DNA of 64,000 nt from Panulirus ornatus (lineage: Eukaryota > Arthropoda > Malacostraca > Decapoda > Palinuridae), in contig NC_092241.1 in NCBI RefSeq assembly GCF_036320965.1, positions 27,097,297 to 27,161,296 on the forward strand, given 5' to 3'. The notes beneath the pieces were generated by a model. It did no database searches, was not told the DNA's origin, and worked only from the letters and a program-made list of their open reading frames with translations. Each line of letters opens with the position of its first letter. Positions within the stretch are counted from its first letter, which is position 1. Below are positions 28,951 through 40,980 of this stretch, one piece after another. A program made the position numbers and the translations under genes.

Positions 28951-29997
28951 TTTCATTCATCAAAGTCATGGGCCGTATATGCAGCGGGGATTCGTATGAT
29001 CAAAGAATTTAACCCCTGAAGAAAGTGATCATTTTTTTTTTTCGATTTAAGTGTATGGAATGATGTTAACGGTCATAATGAGCTTGGCAATCGAAAGACC
29101 TAATGCTAAGATTACCAAATACTGTTGAAACCACGTAAGCAGTGGTACTTCCCCTGCAAGAGTCTCATTCAGCCCTACTCTTCCCTTGATACTTTACACC
29201 TCTCGTGTATGATCCGGCCACCATAGTAAGATAAAAAAAATCCACCTAGCTGTCCCAGCTGACCAACAGTATCCACACCTAGAATTTGACCTCATTGACA
29301 TATAGTGCTAACTTTCCCCATAAACAGACTTGACCTCCATATTTCACCTCAGCCTTCCTCTCATACTAGGTAGGTGACCCATAGGGCATGACCTTCCGTA
29401 TGCTCTCCCCAGTATGACCAATGTGTTGCCAAATCTTGTCTGTCGTCAGACATGTCTCCCACTTCACCAATGGTTCCTTCGCCATCTGCTTTTCCCAATT
29501 TTTTTCCCTTTCCCACGTCCTTACTCCTCCTACCCGTTCTCTCCCGGGCCTTTCGAACCCCCCACCAACATAGGATGCCCCCCCTCCTTCATCATTATCC
29601 AAAGGTGCCCGTAAAGTTGGGTCAGGTCAGCTTTTGGGGGAGTGGGTCACGTCAAATTAGTCACAGCTTAAGACCAGTTGATTCGGCTGGTTCCTCAAAG
29701 CATAAGAAAAATTTTTTTTTTAGCAGGGCGGGGAGCCCGCAGGCAAATAGTTCATCGCGACTGATGCTTTAATGGACTTTTAAGCCAGGGTTGTAAATCC
29801 ATGTCCGTCGATGGTTGAATTTGGCAGAGTCGTCTGACGGAGAGGTTTATAGGCTGGCCACAATACATGGGAGTATCCAGCTCTCAACAGCTCGCCACGG
29901 TCAGGCCCGGACACAAAGGATATGCAGTCAGCTGTTTCTGTTGTAAGTGCAGCATAAATTATACTCTTTAAAGTTATTCTGAACTGATAGACGCTTG

Positions 29998-29998
<1 letters not shown>
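28951..29998. other. Unannotated DNA
   Basis: Two overlapping plus frames at 29414-29772 cross a C/T-rich patch and look compositional. Nothing else is recognised. Confidence 0.45.

Positions 29999-30073
<75 letters not shown>
29999..30073. repeat. (TC)n microsatellite
   Basis: About 37 TC units. A short (GCGC)/(GA) patch follows at 30171-30197. Confidence 0.97.
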
Positions 30074-30076
<3 letters not shown>

Positions 30077-30199
30077 TTTCTTATTCAAGCAGAGCCTCGA
30101 GTGCATTTATAAATATATTATCCCCAGCGCTTCAGTGATCTGTACAAATACTCTGCATAATTTGCGCCTGCGCGCGCGTGAGAGAGAGAGAGAGAGGAT

Positions 30200-32720
30200 C
30201 ACTTTTTGCAGTGACTGCATTTGTGTGGTAACCTTTTGATTAGTTCGCCTTATAACTTGGCTTTGATTCATATAAGGCCAAACACTTATACTCCTCTTTT
30301 AAAAGAAAATTTACAAAACGCATCACTTATCATCCTGAAGCCTTATGTGTTCAAAACAAAGTGACTATCATCAACTTGAAACTATAGACTCAACAAATGG
30401 TTTCTGGCAAGATACCTCAAACCTGAATGATACAAGGGGAATCAGAGTCTCTTATTAGAGTTCCCGTTTTGGTCGGCACCGTTAATGCCCTACTCTTCGA
30501 GTTCCCTACAAGCTTGCAATACCGTTCATATCCTCATCTTGCAACTGTGATGAGGATAACTCAGATGTCCATTTGGTTGGAGCTATGGTGTTTGACGCAT
30601 GTCCGCTGGGGCTTCGTTTATACGCTAGCGATCCTTTCTCTGAGGAGTTTTTGTTGTTAATATGGCTAACAAATGATTGCATTTCTAAAGTAGCTTATGC
30701 TACTGTATGCTGTTGTTATCATTAATAACACTCTGTTGTTGATACCGTTGATGACGTTTGACAGAAGGGGTGATGTTTTATATCGCTGTTGCCGTTCTAC
30801 GAGACCTTTCACTGGTGAAAACATTGATACTGCTGTATTGGAACTTTTACCGTTGATATTAGTAATGATAATTCCTAACAGCAATGATATTGTATATCGC
30901 TGATACCTTTCCCTTGGAATTCATATTGTTGATCATCCTGTACATATATATCATTTGCCCAAAGCTCTATTTTGAATGGTATTGAAATCTAAAAGTGAAG
31001 CTTTCTCTCTGAAAAAAAAGAGATGCCAACAACAAATCTTATTACCATATACTTTTACTGACGACATTGGTTCGCGCTGCACCGTAACGAATGAATTCTT
31101 TGATCGACAGTGTCTTTGGAGATGACTCTGCCTTCATTCCATCAGTACGTCCTCTTTAAACAATAATTTCTTTTAAAGTTTAATCCTGTTATGCTCAAAT
31201 GACATATTTGTATCATTGTATGCATAGAAAAGAATATTAGAATCCACTCGCATCTTCGAAAAGAATTGATGTTAATAATCAACAGAAGAAAATTGAAATA
31301 GACTATCAAGACTAGAAAATCAATATTACTCTTACAAATTATTGAAGTTATTCCTCTGTTATCCTTAACATTAAAATTTCAGGAAATTGATTTGAAGGCA
31401 ATAAACGTCCTGTATAAACTTCGTGGTCTTTAGATATACTTAAACATCATTATATTCTATTGAAACACGTCGACAAGATGGTAGCAATAACAGCAACGAA
31501 TCATTGAGAAAATCCATACACATCAATTACCCAGAGAAGCGACTGGGTTTTCTACTCTCGACAGTTGGCCTTGCAATAATCATCCCAAATTCCTATCAAA
31601 AACCCGAAAGTTAACATTAACATAACCATGAAAAGAAATCCTTTACACTGTGCGAATGTAATCTATGGAGCATATGTAATGTACATGTATCCAAACCACG
31701 ATGTGAGTGGAAAAAAAAGTTTTAGGTATGTATCAAAGGTGTGCCAAGTGGATGCGTGTGCCTTCTGTCTGTAGGAAACTTATTACTCAACGTGTACTGA
31801 ACACAAGATCTATTCTTAGACATGCATTACTCTACCGCTTTGATCTCAATGAATACTAATATCATACTGAATACAATCGCTCCTTCAGATGGATGTATAA
31901 ACACTAATTCGCTGTGCTCGTAAAAGAATAATGTACGTACCTAATATGGAGCTGCAGTTTGAAGGAATTAACTTAAGAATTTCTAAATCTGACAGACGAC
32001 CAACTGGTGTCCAGTCTCAGCTCCAGTTGTGTACTGATCTCTGCCTATATCTCTGTGTATAGTTTCACTTTGCTGATTACGCATGATTATTCAACGTATC
32101 GTATTCCACATATTCTACCAGAAAGATGTGAATAAGTTTCTTTTTTCAGCTGTGATTATTTCTCTTGATTTTCATATCAATCCTTACTTACTGTGTAAGG
32201 AAAATAATGAAAAAAATCTATTGAGATGAAACTTATAGGACCCGTTGTCTGTATAGTTCGGGTTGAGATGTCTTAGAGAGAGACTGGTTTCTTTAATTCC
32301 ACCTTTCTGACACTGAATCACCAAGTGAAGTAATTTTAGACATGATTCGTATGTCTGGATAATCAAACGAAAATTTTTCCTAAAGTGAGTTCCTTAATAT
32401 TCGGTGATAAGAATTCTCTTAATCAGAATGAGCAGCATAATCAAATATTTTTTTTTTCAAATAAAAGCTTGATACGAATATCAATTTGATTAATGAAACA
32501 AGAAATGAAGTAACTTGCAATTCCATACGTCACCGACAGACTGATGCACACAATCCACAGGTAATATAGGGATTTCAAACCATCATCAGTGACTAACTTT
32601 TGTTCTTGTATGTTTTGATGTGTCAATGGCATTTATGTGGTGAATGTGGACGTCAAATACGAAAATTTATATACATATATTTAATACAAAATCTTTGGGC
32701 GTGTATCAGATATTGCCTGC
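30200..32720. other. Unannotated AT-rich DNA
   Basis: Only frames under 80 codons. I see nothing recognisable. Confidence 0.5.
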
Positions 32721-32724
32721 TAAT

Positions 32725-33650
32725 ATCACAGCGCTGGTGGAATATTCGAGTAAGAAATTGTAAGATCGGTTCTGGAGTTTGAGAGAGAGTGTGTGAAAGG
32801 AGAGGATTGTGAATAAATGCAGATAAAAGCAAAGTTTTTAGAACTAACAGAGCAAAGAGACGGGATAGTTGGAATGAGGGTCTGAATGAGAAAAAGAAAA
32901 AATGTGGAGGAAGGGAAGAAGTGATATTTAAACACCTGGGAGTAGACATGGCAGCGATTGGAACTGTGCGATGTGAAACGAGTCAATAAATGGAAAATGA
33001 AAGCGAGGATCCTTGGAGCATTCAGGAATGTGTGGAAAGAAAGGTCACTCACTGTCTGTGTGGGCAAAGATGGGTACATTTGAAGGTCATAGGAGTCCCG
33101 ACGGTGTTGTATGGATGCAGAGCATGGGCTATATATATGAAAATGTACGGAAGAGGATGAATGTGACGGACATTGAATGCTTGAAGACATTATGTGGTGT
33201 GAGGAGGGTTGATCGAATCAGAAATGACAGGATAAGAGTGAGGTGTAGTAAAGAGAGGGCTGAAGAGAGTGGGCTGAAATGGTTTGGACTCACGAAGGAA
33301 ATGATTGAGGAGAGCTTGACATTGAGAATTCATGTGTAAGTGAGGGTGACAAGAAGAACGAGGAGATCAAATTGGAAGTGGATGCACGGAGTGGAAAAAG
33401 TTTGATTGTTCGAGGCCTGAACATGCACGGGGATACAGTGAACGGCAGATGGTTTGCTGTCGTTGAAATGAACAGGGACATATGAAGAGACCGAGGGGCC
33501 CTGGGGGGCCCTGGTTGTGGGGACGAGACTGTGCTTTCGGTGCATTACATATAACAGCTAGAAAAGGGTTGTAAGCAAATGAGACCTTTTCTTCGTGTGT
33601 TCCTAGCGTTACCTCACTAACACGGGAAACTTCGAATAAGTATGAAATAC
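32725..33650 (+). pseudogene. Decayed LINE copy with 3' tail
   Basis: Pieces in order match the main LINE: ITALVEYSSKKL (near 32730, after the lost FADD), AATGCAGATAAAAGCAAAGT, HLGVDM near 32935, FRNVWKE near 33025, a stretch like MLYGCRAW near 33105, MNVTDIECLKTLCGVRRVDR (33155-33215) and LKWFG near 33275. Many frameshifts are present. The 3' end at 33600-33648 keeps the tail core (TAGCGTTACCTCACTAACAC, GGGAAACTTCGAATAAGTATG). This is clearly an older insertion than copies 1 and 2. Confidence 0.82.
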
Positions 33651-33654
33651 ACAC

Positions 33655-34405
33655 ACTTACTTCCTGCTCAAGGAGTCCCTTTTAATCTTTTTAAAACTCC
33701 CTCAGTACTCAGGAGGCCGGCCGGCCACGTTCACCGGGAGGGACCAAAAGTCATAAAATGTAGTGATGTGTGTATATCTAAGTGGGCAACAGAGCAAGAA
33801 GTGTCTGGTGTCTTCATCGTGGACGATTTATTCTTAAACCTGAAAGATCCTGGGATGTGTTGAGTTCATAGTGATGCTGGGTTGGATGATGTCAATTGAC
33901 AGGAAAGTGTGACTTCTGTTTGTCTGGGGAGTGTGGTTTCTAATGGATGTAATTCTTGTGGGCTGAGAGTTAATATACGAGTTTAGTTCTTACCGGGTTA
34001 TATCACTGTCTCTGTGTTTTATCAGGGCTGTATTTGTTTCGTGTGAGGGAATCTCTGAGCAGAGGTTACTGAAGTGTGAAGCAGATATAAACCTTATATA
34101 CTCTTTCATGGAAGCTGGTAATAAGCTACTGAACAGTTTGGGTGGGAGTGGCGTAGTGCTGTTGCATAGAAATAAATACAGAGCATTTTTTGGCGAGTCT
34201 GTATTGGAAGGATCTTTGTTTCGATGTGTAGGTGATGAGTGTTTGCAGTTGCTAGGCAGACAATGATGAATTGTTCTGAGTGTGCTATTTCGTGTGGTTA
34301 ACAACATCTTCGATATTTTGACTTTTGATAGGACGGAAAACCGAGACAGGTGAACGCGTAGTTTGAAAAAGAAAGGATGAGTTGTGAAGATAACGATGAT
34401 GGATA

Positions 34406-34408
<3 letters not shown>
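33655..34408. other. Unannotated DNA
   Basis: A palindromic GGCCGGCCGGCC lies at about 33716-33728. Nothing else is seen. Confidence 0.5.
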
Positions 34409-34455
<47 letters not shown>

Positions 34456-34465
34456 CTCGCGCGTG
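34409..34465. repeat. (GT)n(GC)n microsatellite
   Basis: About 20 GT units followed by GCGCGCTCGCGCG. Confidence 0.95.
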
Positions 34466-34719
34466 TGAAAAGTGTTCACCCCTATGCACCTAAAACTCGA
34501 ACCTGGGTCAATTACTCAACAATCCGGGAGTGTATCCACTTGCCCTTCATGGTATAAAAATCTCGAATCTCAGACCGTCTTCTGTGGTCTGTGAGATCCC
34601 TCGTCACTTCCAAGAGCAACCCGGTGTCCCTTTCGCCCATTAGGTCACATACACTGGTACATGTATATCGTCGGAAGGTTATCAAACCTTCACTGTGGAT
34701 ATAAGTACGTGGATTACTG

Positions 34720-34721
<2 letters not shown>

Positions 34722-34782
<61 letters not shown>
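34722..34782. repeat. (GA)n microsatellite
   Basis: About 30 GA units. Confidence 0.97.
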
Positions 34783-34785
<3 letters not shown>

Positions 34786-35126
34786 GCAGAGTTCGGTTTC
34801 GAGAACTGGGCACAAACCTGTAAGACCTGCAAAAGCGAGGGAACAAAATTTTACAAAACACGAGTCAAGGAAGGCTGGGGGCGGTAGGAACTAGTTTTAA
34901 GAATAGCATGATACCAGCGCAAGTTTCTTATTGCTACTTGGGAGAAAAAAGTAGCGTGTTATCAGACTCGTATATCAGTTATTATAGGGCGTGTGCCTCA
35001 AAATAATGCCCTGAACCAATTAGCGAGTAAATGCAAGATTTCTCAGTGATGAAAGGTTTCATTGTAAACTAAGAATATTTAGAGAAAACTCAAAGGTGTT
35101 CGTATCCTGCTTTAGATGGCGGGCAC

Positions 35127-35132
<6 letters not shown>

Positions 35133-35193
<61 letters not shown>
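35133..35193. repeat. (CT)n microsatellite
   Basis: About 30 CT units, 350 bp from the (GA)n at 34722. Confidence 0.97.
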
Positions 35194-35197
<4 letters not shown>

Positions 35198-35199
35198 TG

Positions 35200-35820
35200 A
35201 AATACATGTATCTTTCCTTTTTTTCGTTTTCTTATAACAAAGATCCAGAAAAACTATAGATATTCATCAATATACTTTGAAGAATGTCCATAGAGTCATC
35301 TAGTTTAACGGCACATCTACACATGATTTTAATTCTGAGTAAGCCTTTCAAAATGTGTTACAGCCTAAGTGGCGGGGTGTGTATAGTAGAGTAAAACTTA
35401 AATGACCGTCCTGAAGTTGGTTATCATTCACTAATTACTTTTCAATCTATGTAGCATAAAAATGCTTGAAAATCTAGGATAGATATTGGGGCGAAATATC
35501 AAAAAAAAATATCCAAATACATTATGGAAACGAATAATGTATCCGTCCTTTATATTTTTAAACTAATCTGATCAGCTGAACACCTAAATAATCTAGTCAC
35601 TCATAAGTTTTCTTACACTCTTTGTCCCGAGGACGTATATCCTTTTCTAATAACTATAATCAATCCACTACCAGATCTAGATTACCATAGCCACATGTTA
35701 ATTTAGGTATGCTACGATTAAAACCTAGAAGAGGGAAAAATTTAAAGATTTGCGGCTGGACTTTCAATGCAATTATATCGCCATGGCGGTCACACCCACT
35801 TGTGTATTTCCTTGTAAAAT
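35200..35820. other. Unannotated DNA
   Basis: I see nothing recognisable here. Confidence 0.5.
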
Positions 35821-35822
35821 TT

Positions 35823-36014
35823 GGCATTTTATCCTTACGTCTTTCTGAATTTCAGATTTCTCCTATACGTCGTCTTCTTATTCTGCCCCTCTCCCCTTAC
35901 GTCTTTCTGAATTTCAGATTTCTCCTATACGTCGTCTTCTTATTGGCATTTTATCCTTACGTCTTTCTGAATTTCAGATTTCTCCTATACGTCGTCTTCT
36001 TATTCTGCCCCTCT
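35823..36014 (+). repeat. Three-copy 50-bp tandem repeat with alternating spacers
   Basis: A core starting CCTTACGTCTTTCTGAATTT occurs at about 35833, 35895 and 35955 without visible change. The left spacer GGCATTTTAT precedes copies 1 and 3. The right spacer CTGCCCCTCT follows copies 1 and 3. Identity of the cores implies a recent origin. Confidence 0.9.
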
Positions 36015-36111
36015 GGTATGATAATATGAAGTACTTAATGTTATGGTTCCTTTTTGTTTCGGCTTGACTTCAGTATACGTATGTGTGAGAAGAATGATAT
36101 GCTATCTTATA

Positions 36112-36155
36112 TACAGTCCCTCCCCAAAAAAGTAGTGCAACCCTAAAGTTGGAAA
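36112..36155 (+). repeat. Candidate Tc1/mariner left terminal repeat
   Basis: A TA dinucleotide followed by CAGTCCCTCCCCAAAAAAGT then AGTGCAACCC. It has the TA-CAGT start, and the A-run typical of Tc1/mariner termini, and sits about 200 bp before the transposase relic. I did not find the matching inverted end downstream of 40980, so this is inferred from form and position. Confidence 0.5.
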
Positions 36156-36359
36156 GGAGGGGAATGAGCGATCAAAACAACTGAGAGAAACTATGGAAGG
36201 TTAGTATACGATTGCGTACCACCTGTCACGCCTCGGAGAATGGCTTGCGATGATGACTATTGATATACTACCGATACCAGTAACTCACGTTCATCTCTAC
36301 GGGCATGTGTTGCTTGGTTGGTAGTATCATTATAAATGAACGAGTATATACCCGGTACT

Positions 36360-37590
36360 ACATGTGCCAGCCATTCAGCGACTTTAAAAACGAGCGAATG
36401 CTTCGAGTTAAGAGCGAAACGGCTATAGAGTCGACTCACATGCAACATGATCGAAACGTAAGTGGCACACAGACATATTACAGTGAAATCAGTCAACTAC
36501 GGACACCCAATGGCGATGAAAATAACAACGGACAGCAAACTTCGAGAGAAAGACTCAGCGTCCGAAGTAGGCACGGCGGCCGGGTGCGCATAAGGCCACG
36601 GTGGGATGATTGCTTCTTGGATATGAAGCAACACACGCGACACCCCGAACCCTCGCCCTTGGAATACGACACAGGAACAGGATGTCGCTACTGCAGCCGC
36701 AGTAGAAACAAATCTTTTCTCCACCGCAACCAGCACCACCCGACATCAACTCCAATGACCTTAATCTGCGCAAACCGTTAGAAACCGTACCCATTCTACG
36801 CATCTGCGTGACCGAAGAACTGCAATGAAACCAGAATTGAGTGAGCTACATCTAGAGACACGAATGAAATATGCGCTAGAATATTTTAGCGTACCAGTCA
36901 ACCTCTGGGAATCCAATGTGTTTCGGGACGAGAAGCCCCTCTTCCGTAGCGAATAAGTGACGTGAAGATTGTGGCGCAGGAATGGTAGCATGAAAATCGA
37001 AGACGCAACCTATCTCTCTATCTGTCTATCTATCTATCTACCTCTCACACACAAAGTAGAAAATATCATATTTTTCACTGAATATCACCTTAACATTCAT
37101 AAATTTTGGTTTCATTTTCATCACACGATGAACGCCAGTGATTTTCACCCCGACCATGAGAGTCCATTAACCACAATACATTTAATCATACCCTAGGTAG
37201 GAACGCGGAGGAGTGGCAGAGTAAGGCTTGGAATGTTTGACTGGATACATGCTGGAGGAGTCAGGGAGCTTGTGGACTTTAGAACCAGAGGAGATCTACC
37301 AGTGACAAATATGTGGAGGCATTGCTCTTCCCTGACCATAAGCAACCTCAGTTTGACCTCGTCTACGACACTAGTCCCGTGCATATTTCACGCCTGGTGA
37401 AAAGCTGGTTTGTTGATCACCCAGAAAAAACATTACTCCCACATCCGCTAAGATATCCAGATCTGCAACCAGTATACAATATTTGGGGAGTGCCGATGTG
37501 GCGCTCTTACGTGGCCCATCCCATGCCCCGCAACCAAGTGTGGGAGGAAGGAGCTGCGGAATCAAGGTGGGTGACAGCTGACACTCAAAT
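36360..37590 (+). pseudogene. Tc1/mariner-like transposase relic (most of the protein)
   Basis: A DDE transposase cuts and pastes its element at TA sites. Pieces in order: a possible HTH start PFSDFKNERML (near 36365), a GRVRIRPRWDDCFL linker (near 36575), and LHLETRMKYALEYFSVPVNL followed by WESNVFRDEKPLFRS (36846-36954). The latter corresponds to the 'W..V.FSDEK' first catalytic Asp block. Next are LWRRNGSM (about 36968), an interruption at about 37015-37190, and SGRVRLGMFDWIHAGG (about 37215). The last block is DLVYDTSPVHISRLVKSW (second Asp region, here DTSP instead of DNSP; 37349-37402), then HPLRYPDLQPVYNIWGV (37441-37497; the family has SPDLNPIENLW). Several frame changes make it non-functional. 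Its C-terminus runs directly into the 30-bp array. Confidence 0.78.
37015..37190. repeat. Insertion with (CTAT)n inside the transposase relic
   Basis: About 175 bp starting with CTCTCTATCTGTCTATCTAT and unrelated AT-rich sequence. It separates the transposase blocks LWRRNGSM and SGRV, which are close together in related proteins. I infer an insertion or a replaced segment. Confidence 0.5.
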
Positions 37591-37591
37591 T

Positions 37592-40500
37592 AGGCCAGTG
37601 GACTCCGTCTCAAGGCGTGCGAGGCCAGTGGACTCCGTCTCAAGGCGTGCGAGGCCAGTGGACTCCGTCTCAAGGCGTGCGAGGCCAGTGGACTCCGTCT
37701 CAAGGCGTGCGAGGCCAGCGGACTCCGTCTCAAGGCGTGCGAGGCCAGCGGACTCCGTCTCAAGGCGTGCGAGGCCAGCGGACTCCGTCTCAAGGCGTGC
37801 GAGGCCAGCGGACTCCGTCTCAAGGCGTGCGAGGCCAGCGGACTCCGTCTCAAGGCGTGCGAGGCCAGCGGACTCCGTCTCAAGACACGCGAGGCCAGCG
37901 GACTCCGTCTCAAGACACGCGAGGCCAGCGGACTCCGTCTCAAGACACGCGAGGCCAGCGGACTCCGTCTCAAGACACGCGAGGCCAGCGGACTCCGTCT
38001 CAAGACACGCGAGGCCAGCGGACTCCGTCTCAAGACACGCGAGGCCAGCGGACTCCGTCTCAAGACACGCGAGGCCAGCGGACTCCGTCTCAAGACACGC
38101 GAGGCCAGCGGACTCCGTCTCAAGACACGCGAGGCCAGCGGACTCCGTCTCAAGACACGCGAGGCCAGCGGACTCCGTCTCAAGACACGCGAGGCCAGCG
38201 GACTCCGTCTCAAGACACGCGAGGCCAGCGGACTCCGTCTCAAGACACGCGAGGCCAGCGGACTCCGTCTCAAGACACGCGAGGCCAGCGGACCGCTCGT
38301 CTCAAGACACGCGAGGCCAGCGGACTCCGTCTCAAGACACGCGAGGCCAGCGGACTCCGTCTCAAGACACGCGAGGCCAGCGGACTCCGTCTCAAGACAC
38401 GCGAGGCCAGCGGACTCCGTCTCAAGACACGCGAGGCCAGCGGACTCCGTCTCAAGACACGCGAGGCCAGCGGACTCCGTCTCAAGACACGCGAGGCCAG
38501 CGGACTCCGTCTCAAGACACGCGAGGCCAGCGGACTCCGTCTCAAGACACGCGAGGCCAGCGGACTCCGTCTCAAGACACGCGAGGCCAGCGGACTCCGT
38601 CTCAAGACACGCGAGGCCAGCGGACTCCGTCTCAAGACACGCGAGGCCAGCGGACTCCGTCTCAAGACACGCGAGGCCAGCGGACTCCGTCTCAAGACAC
38701 GCGAGGCCAGCGGACTCCGTCTCAAGACACGCGAGGCCAGCGGACTCCGTCTCAAGACACGCGAGGCCAGCGGACTCCGTCTCAAGACACGCGAGGCCAG
38801 CGGACTCCGTCTCAAGACACGCGAGGCCAGCGGACTCCGTCTCAAGACACGCGAGGCCAGCGGACTCCGTCTCAAGACACGCGAGGCCAGCGGACTCCGT
38901 CTCAAGACACGCGAGGCCAGCGGACTCCGTCTCAAGACACGCGAGGCCAGCGGACTCCGTCTCAAGACACGCGAGGCCAGCGGACTCCGTCTCAAGACAC
39001 GCGAGGCCAGCGGACTCCGTCTCAAGACACGCGAGGCCAGCGGACTCCGTCTCAAGACACGCGAGGCCAGCGGACTCCGTCTCAAGACACGCGAGGCCAG
39101 CGGACTCCGTCTCAAGACACGCGAGGCCAGCGGACTCCGTCTCAAGACACGCGAGGCCAGCGGACTCCGTCTCAAGACACGCGAGGCCAGCGGACTCCGT
39201 CTCAAGACACGCGAGGCCAGCGGACTCCGTCTCAAGACACGCGAGGCCAGCGGACTCCGTCTCAAGACACGCGAGGCCAGCGGACTCCGTCTCAAGACAC
39301 GCGAGGCCAGCGGACTCCGTCTCAAGACACGCGAGGCCAGCGGACTCCGTCTCAAGACACGCGAGGCCAGCGGACTCCGTCTCAAGACACGCGAGGCCAG
39401 CGGACTCCGTCTCAAGACACGCGAGGCCAGCGGACTCCGTCTCAAGACACGCGAGGCCAGCGGACTCCGTCTCAAGACACGCGAGGCCAGCGGACTCCGT
39501 CTCAAGACACGCGAGGCCAGCGGACTCCGTCTCAAGACACGCGAGGCCAGCGGACTCCGTCTCAAGACACGCGAGGCCAGCGGACTCCGTCTCAAGACAC
39601 GCGAGGCCAGCGGACTCCGTCTCAAGACACGCGAGGCCAGCGGACTCCGTCTCAAGACACGCGAGGCCAGCGGACTCCGTCTCAAGACACGCGAGGCCAG
39701 CGGACTCCGTCTCAAGACACGCGAGGCCAGCGGACTCCGTCTCAAGACACGCGAGGCCAGCGGACTCCGTCTCAAGACACGCGAGGCCAGCGGACTCCGT
39801 CTCAAGACACGCGAGGCCAGCGGACTCCGTCTCAAGACACGCGAGGCCAGCGGACTCCGTCTCAAGACACGCGAGGCCAGCGGACTCCGTCTCAAGACAC
39901 GCGAGGCCAGCGGACTCCGTCTCAAGACACGCGAGGCCAGCGGACTCCGTCTCAAGACACGCGAGGCCAGCGGACTCCGTCTCAAGACACGCGAGGCCAG
40001 CGGACTCCGTCTCAAGACACGCGAGGCCAGCGGACTCCGTCTCAAGACACGCGAGGCCAGCGGACTCCGTCTCAAGACACGCGAGGCCAGCGGACTCCGT
40101 CTCAAGACACGCGAGGCCAGCGGACTCCGTCTCAAGACACGCGAGGCCAGCGGACTCCGTCTCAAGACACGCGAGGCCAGCGGACTCCGTCTCAAGACAC
40201 GCGAGGCCAGCGGACTCCGTCTCAAGACACGCGAGGCCAGCGGACTCCGTCTCAAGACACGCGAGGCCAGCGGACTCCGTCTCAAGACACGCGAGGCCAG
40301 CGGACTCTGTCTCAAGACACGCGAGGCCAGCGGACTCCGTCTCAAGACACGCGAGGCCAGCGGACTCCGTCTCAAGACACGCGAGGCCAGCGGACTCCGT
40401 CTCAAGACACGCGAGGCCAGCGGACTCCGTCTCAAGACACGCGAGGCCAGCGGACTCCGTCTCAAGACATGCGAGGCCAGCGGACTCCGTCTCAAGACAC

Positions 40501-40980
40501 GCGAGGCCAGCGGACTCCGTCTCAAGACACGCGAGGCCAGCGGACTCCGTCTCAAGACATGCGAGGCCAGCGGACTCCGTCTCAAGACATGCGAGGCCAG
40601 TGGACTCCGTCTCAAGACATGCGAGGCCAGCGGACTCCGTCTCAAGACATGCGAGGCCAGTGGACTCCGTCTCAAGACATGCGAGGCCAGTGGACTCCGT
40701 CTCAAGACACGCGAGGCCAGCGGACTCCGTCTCAAGACATGCGAGGCCAGCGGACTCCGTCTCAAGACATGCGAGGCCAGTGGACTCCGTCTCAAGACAT
40801 GCGAGGCCAGCGGACTCCGTCTCAAGACATGCGAGGCCAGTGGACTCCGTCTCAAGACATGCGATGCCAGTGGACTCCGTCTCAAGACATGCGAGGCCAG
40901 TGGACTCCGTCTCAAGACATGCGAGGCCAGCGGACTCCGTCTCAAGACATGCGAGGCCAGCGGACTCCGTCTCAAGACAT
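37592..40980 (+). repeat. 30-bp minisatellite, about 113 units, derived from transposase coding sequence
   Basis: Head-to-tail units start AGGCCAGYGGACTCCGTCTC and end AAG plus ACACGCG or a variant. In the transposase frame one unit reads RPADSVSRHA. Variants are ordered: four units with CCAGTGG and AAGGCGTGC, five with CCAGCGG and AAGGCGTGC, then about 85 almost identical AAGACACGC units. A right-hand mixture of AAGACATGC and CCAGTGG follows from about 40465. One unit near 38291 has two extra bases. The unit is 67 percent G+C with four CpGs. The left flank (DTQIRPVDSVSRRA) and right flank (DSVSRHERLHEVI) are the two sides of the usual transposase C-terminal 'LVDSVPRRLQAVI' motif. The unit lacks stops in several frames on both strands, so frames up to 1259 codons are by-products, not evidence of a gene. 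Confidence 0.95.

Noticed and set aside
37592..40980. CRISPR array (30-bp repeats)
   Set aside because: There are no spacers: units are directly head-to-tail. The genome is eukaryotic.
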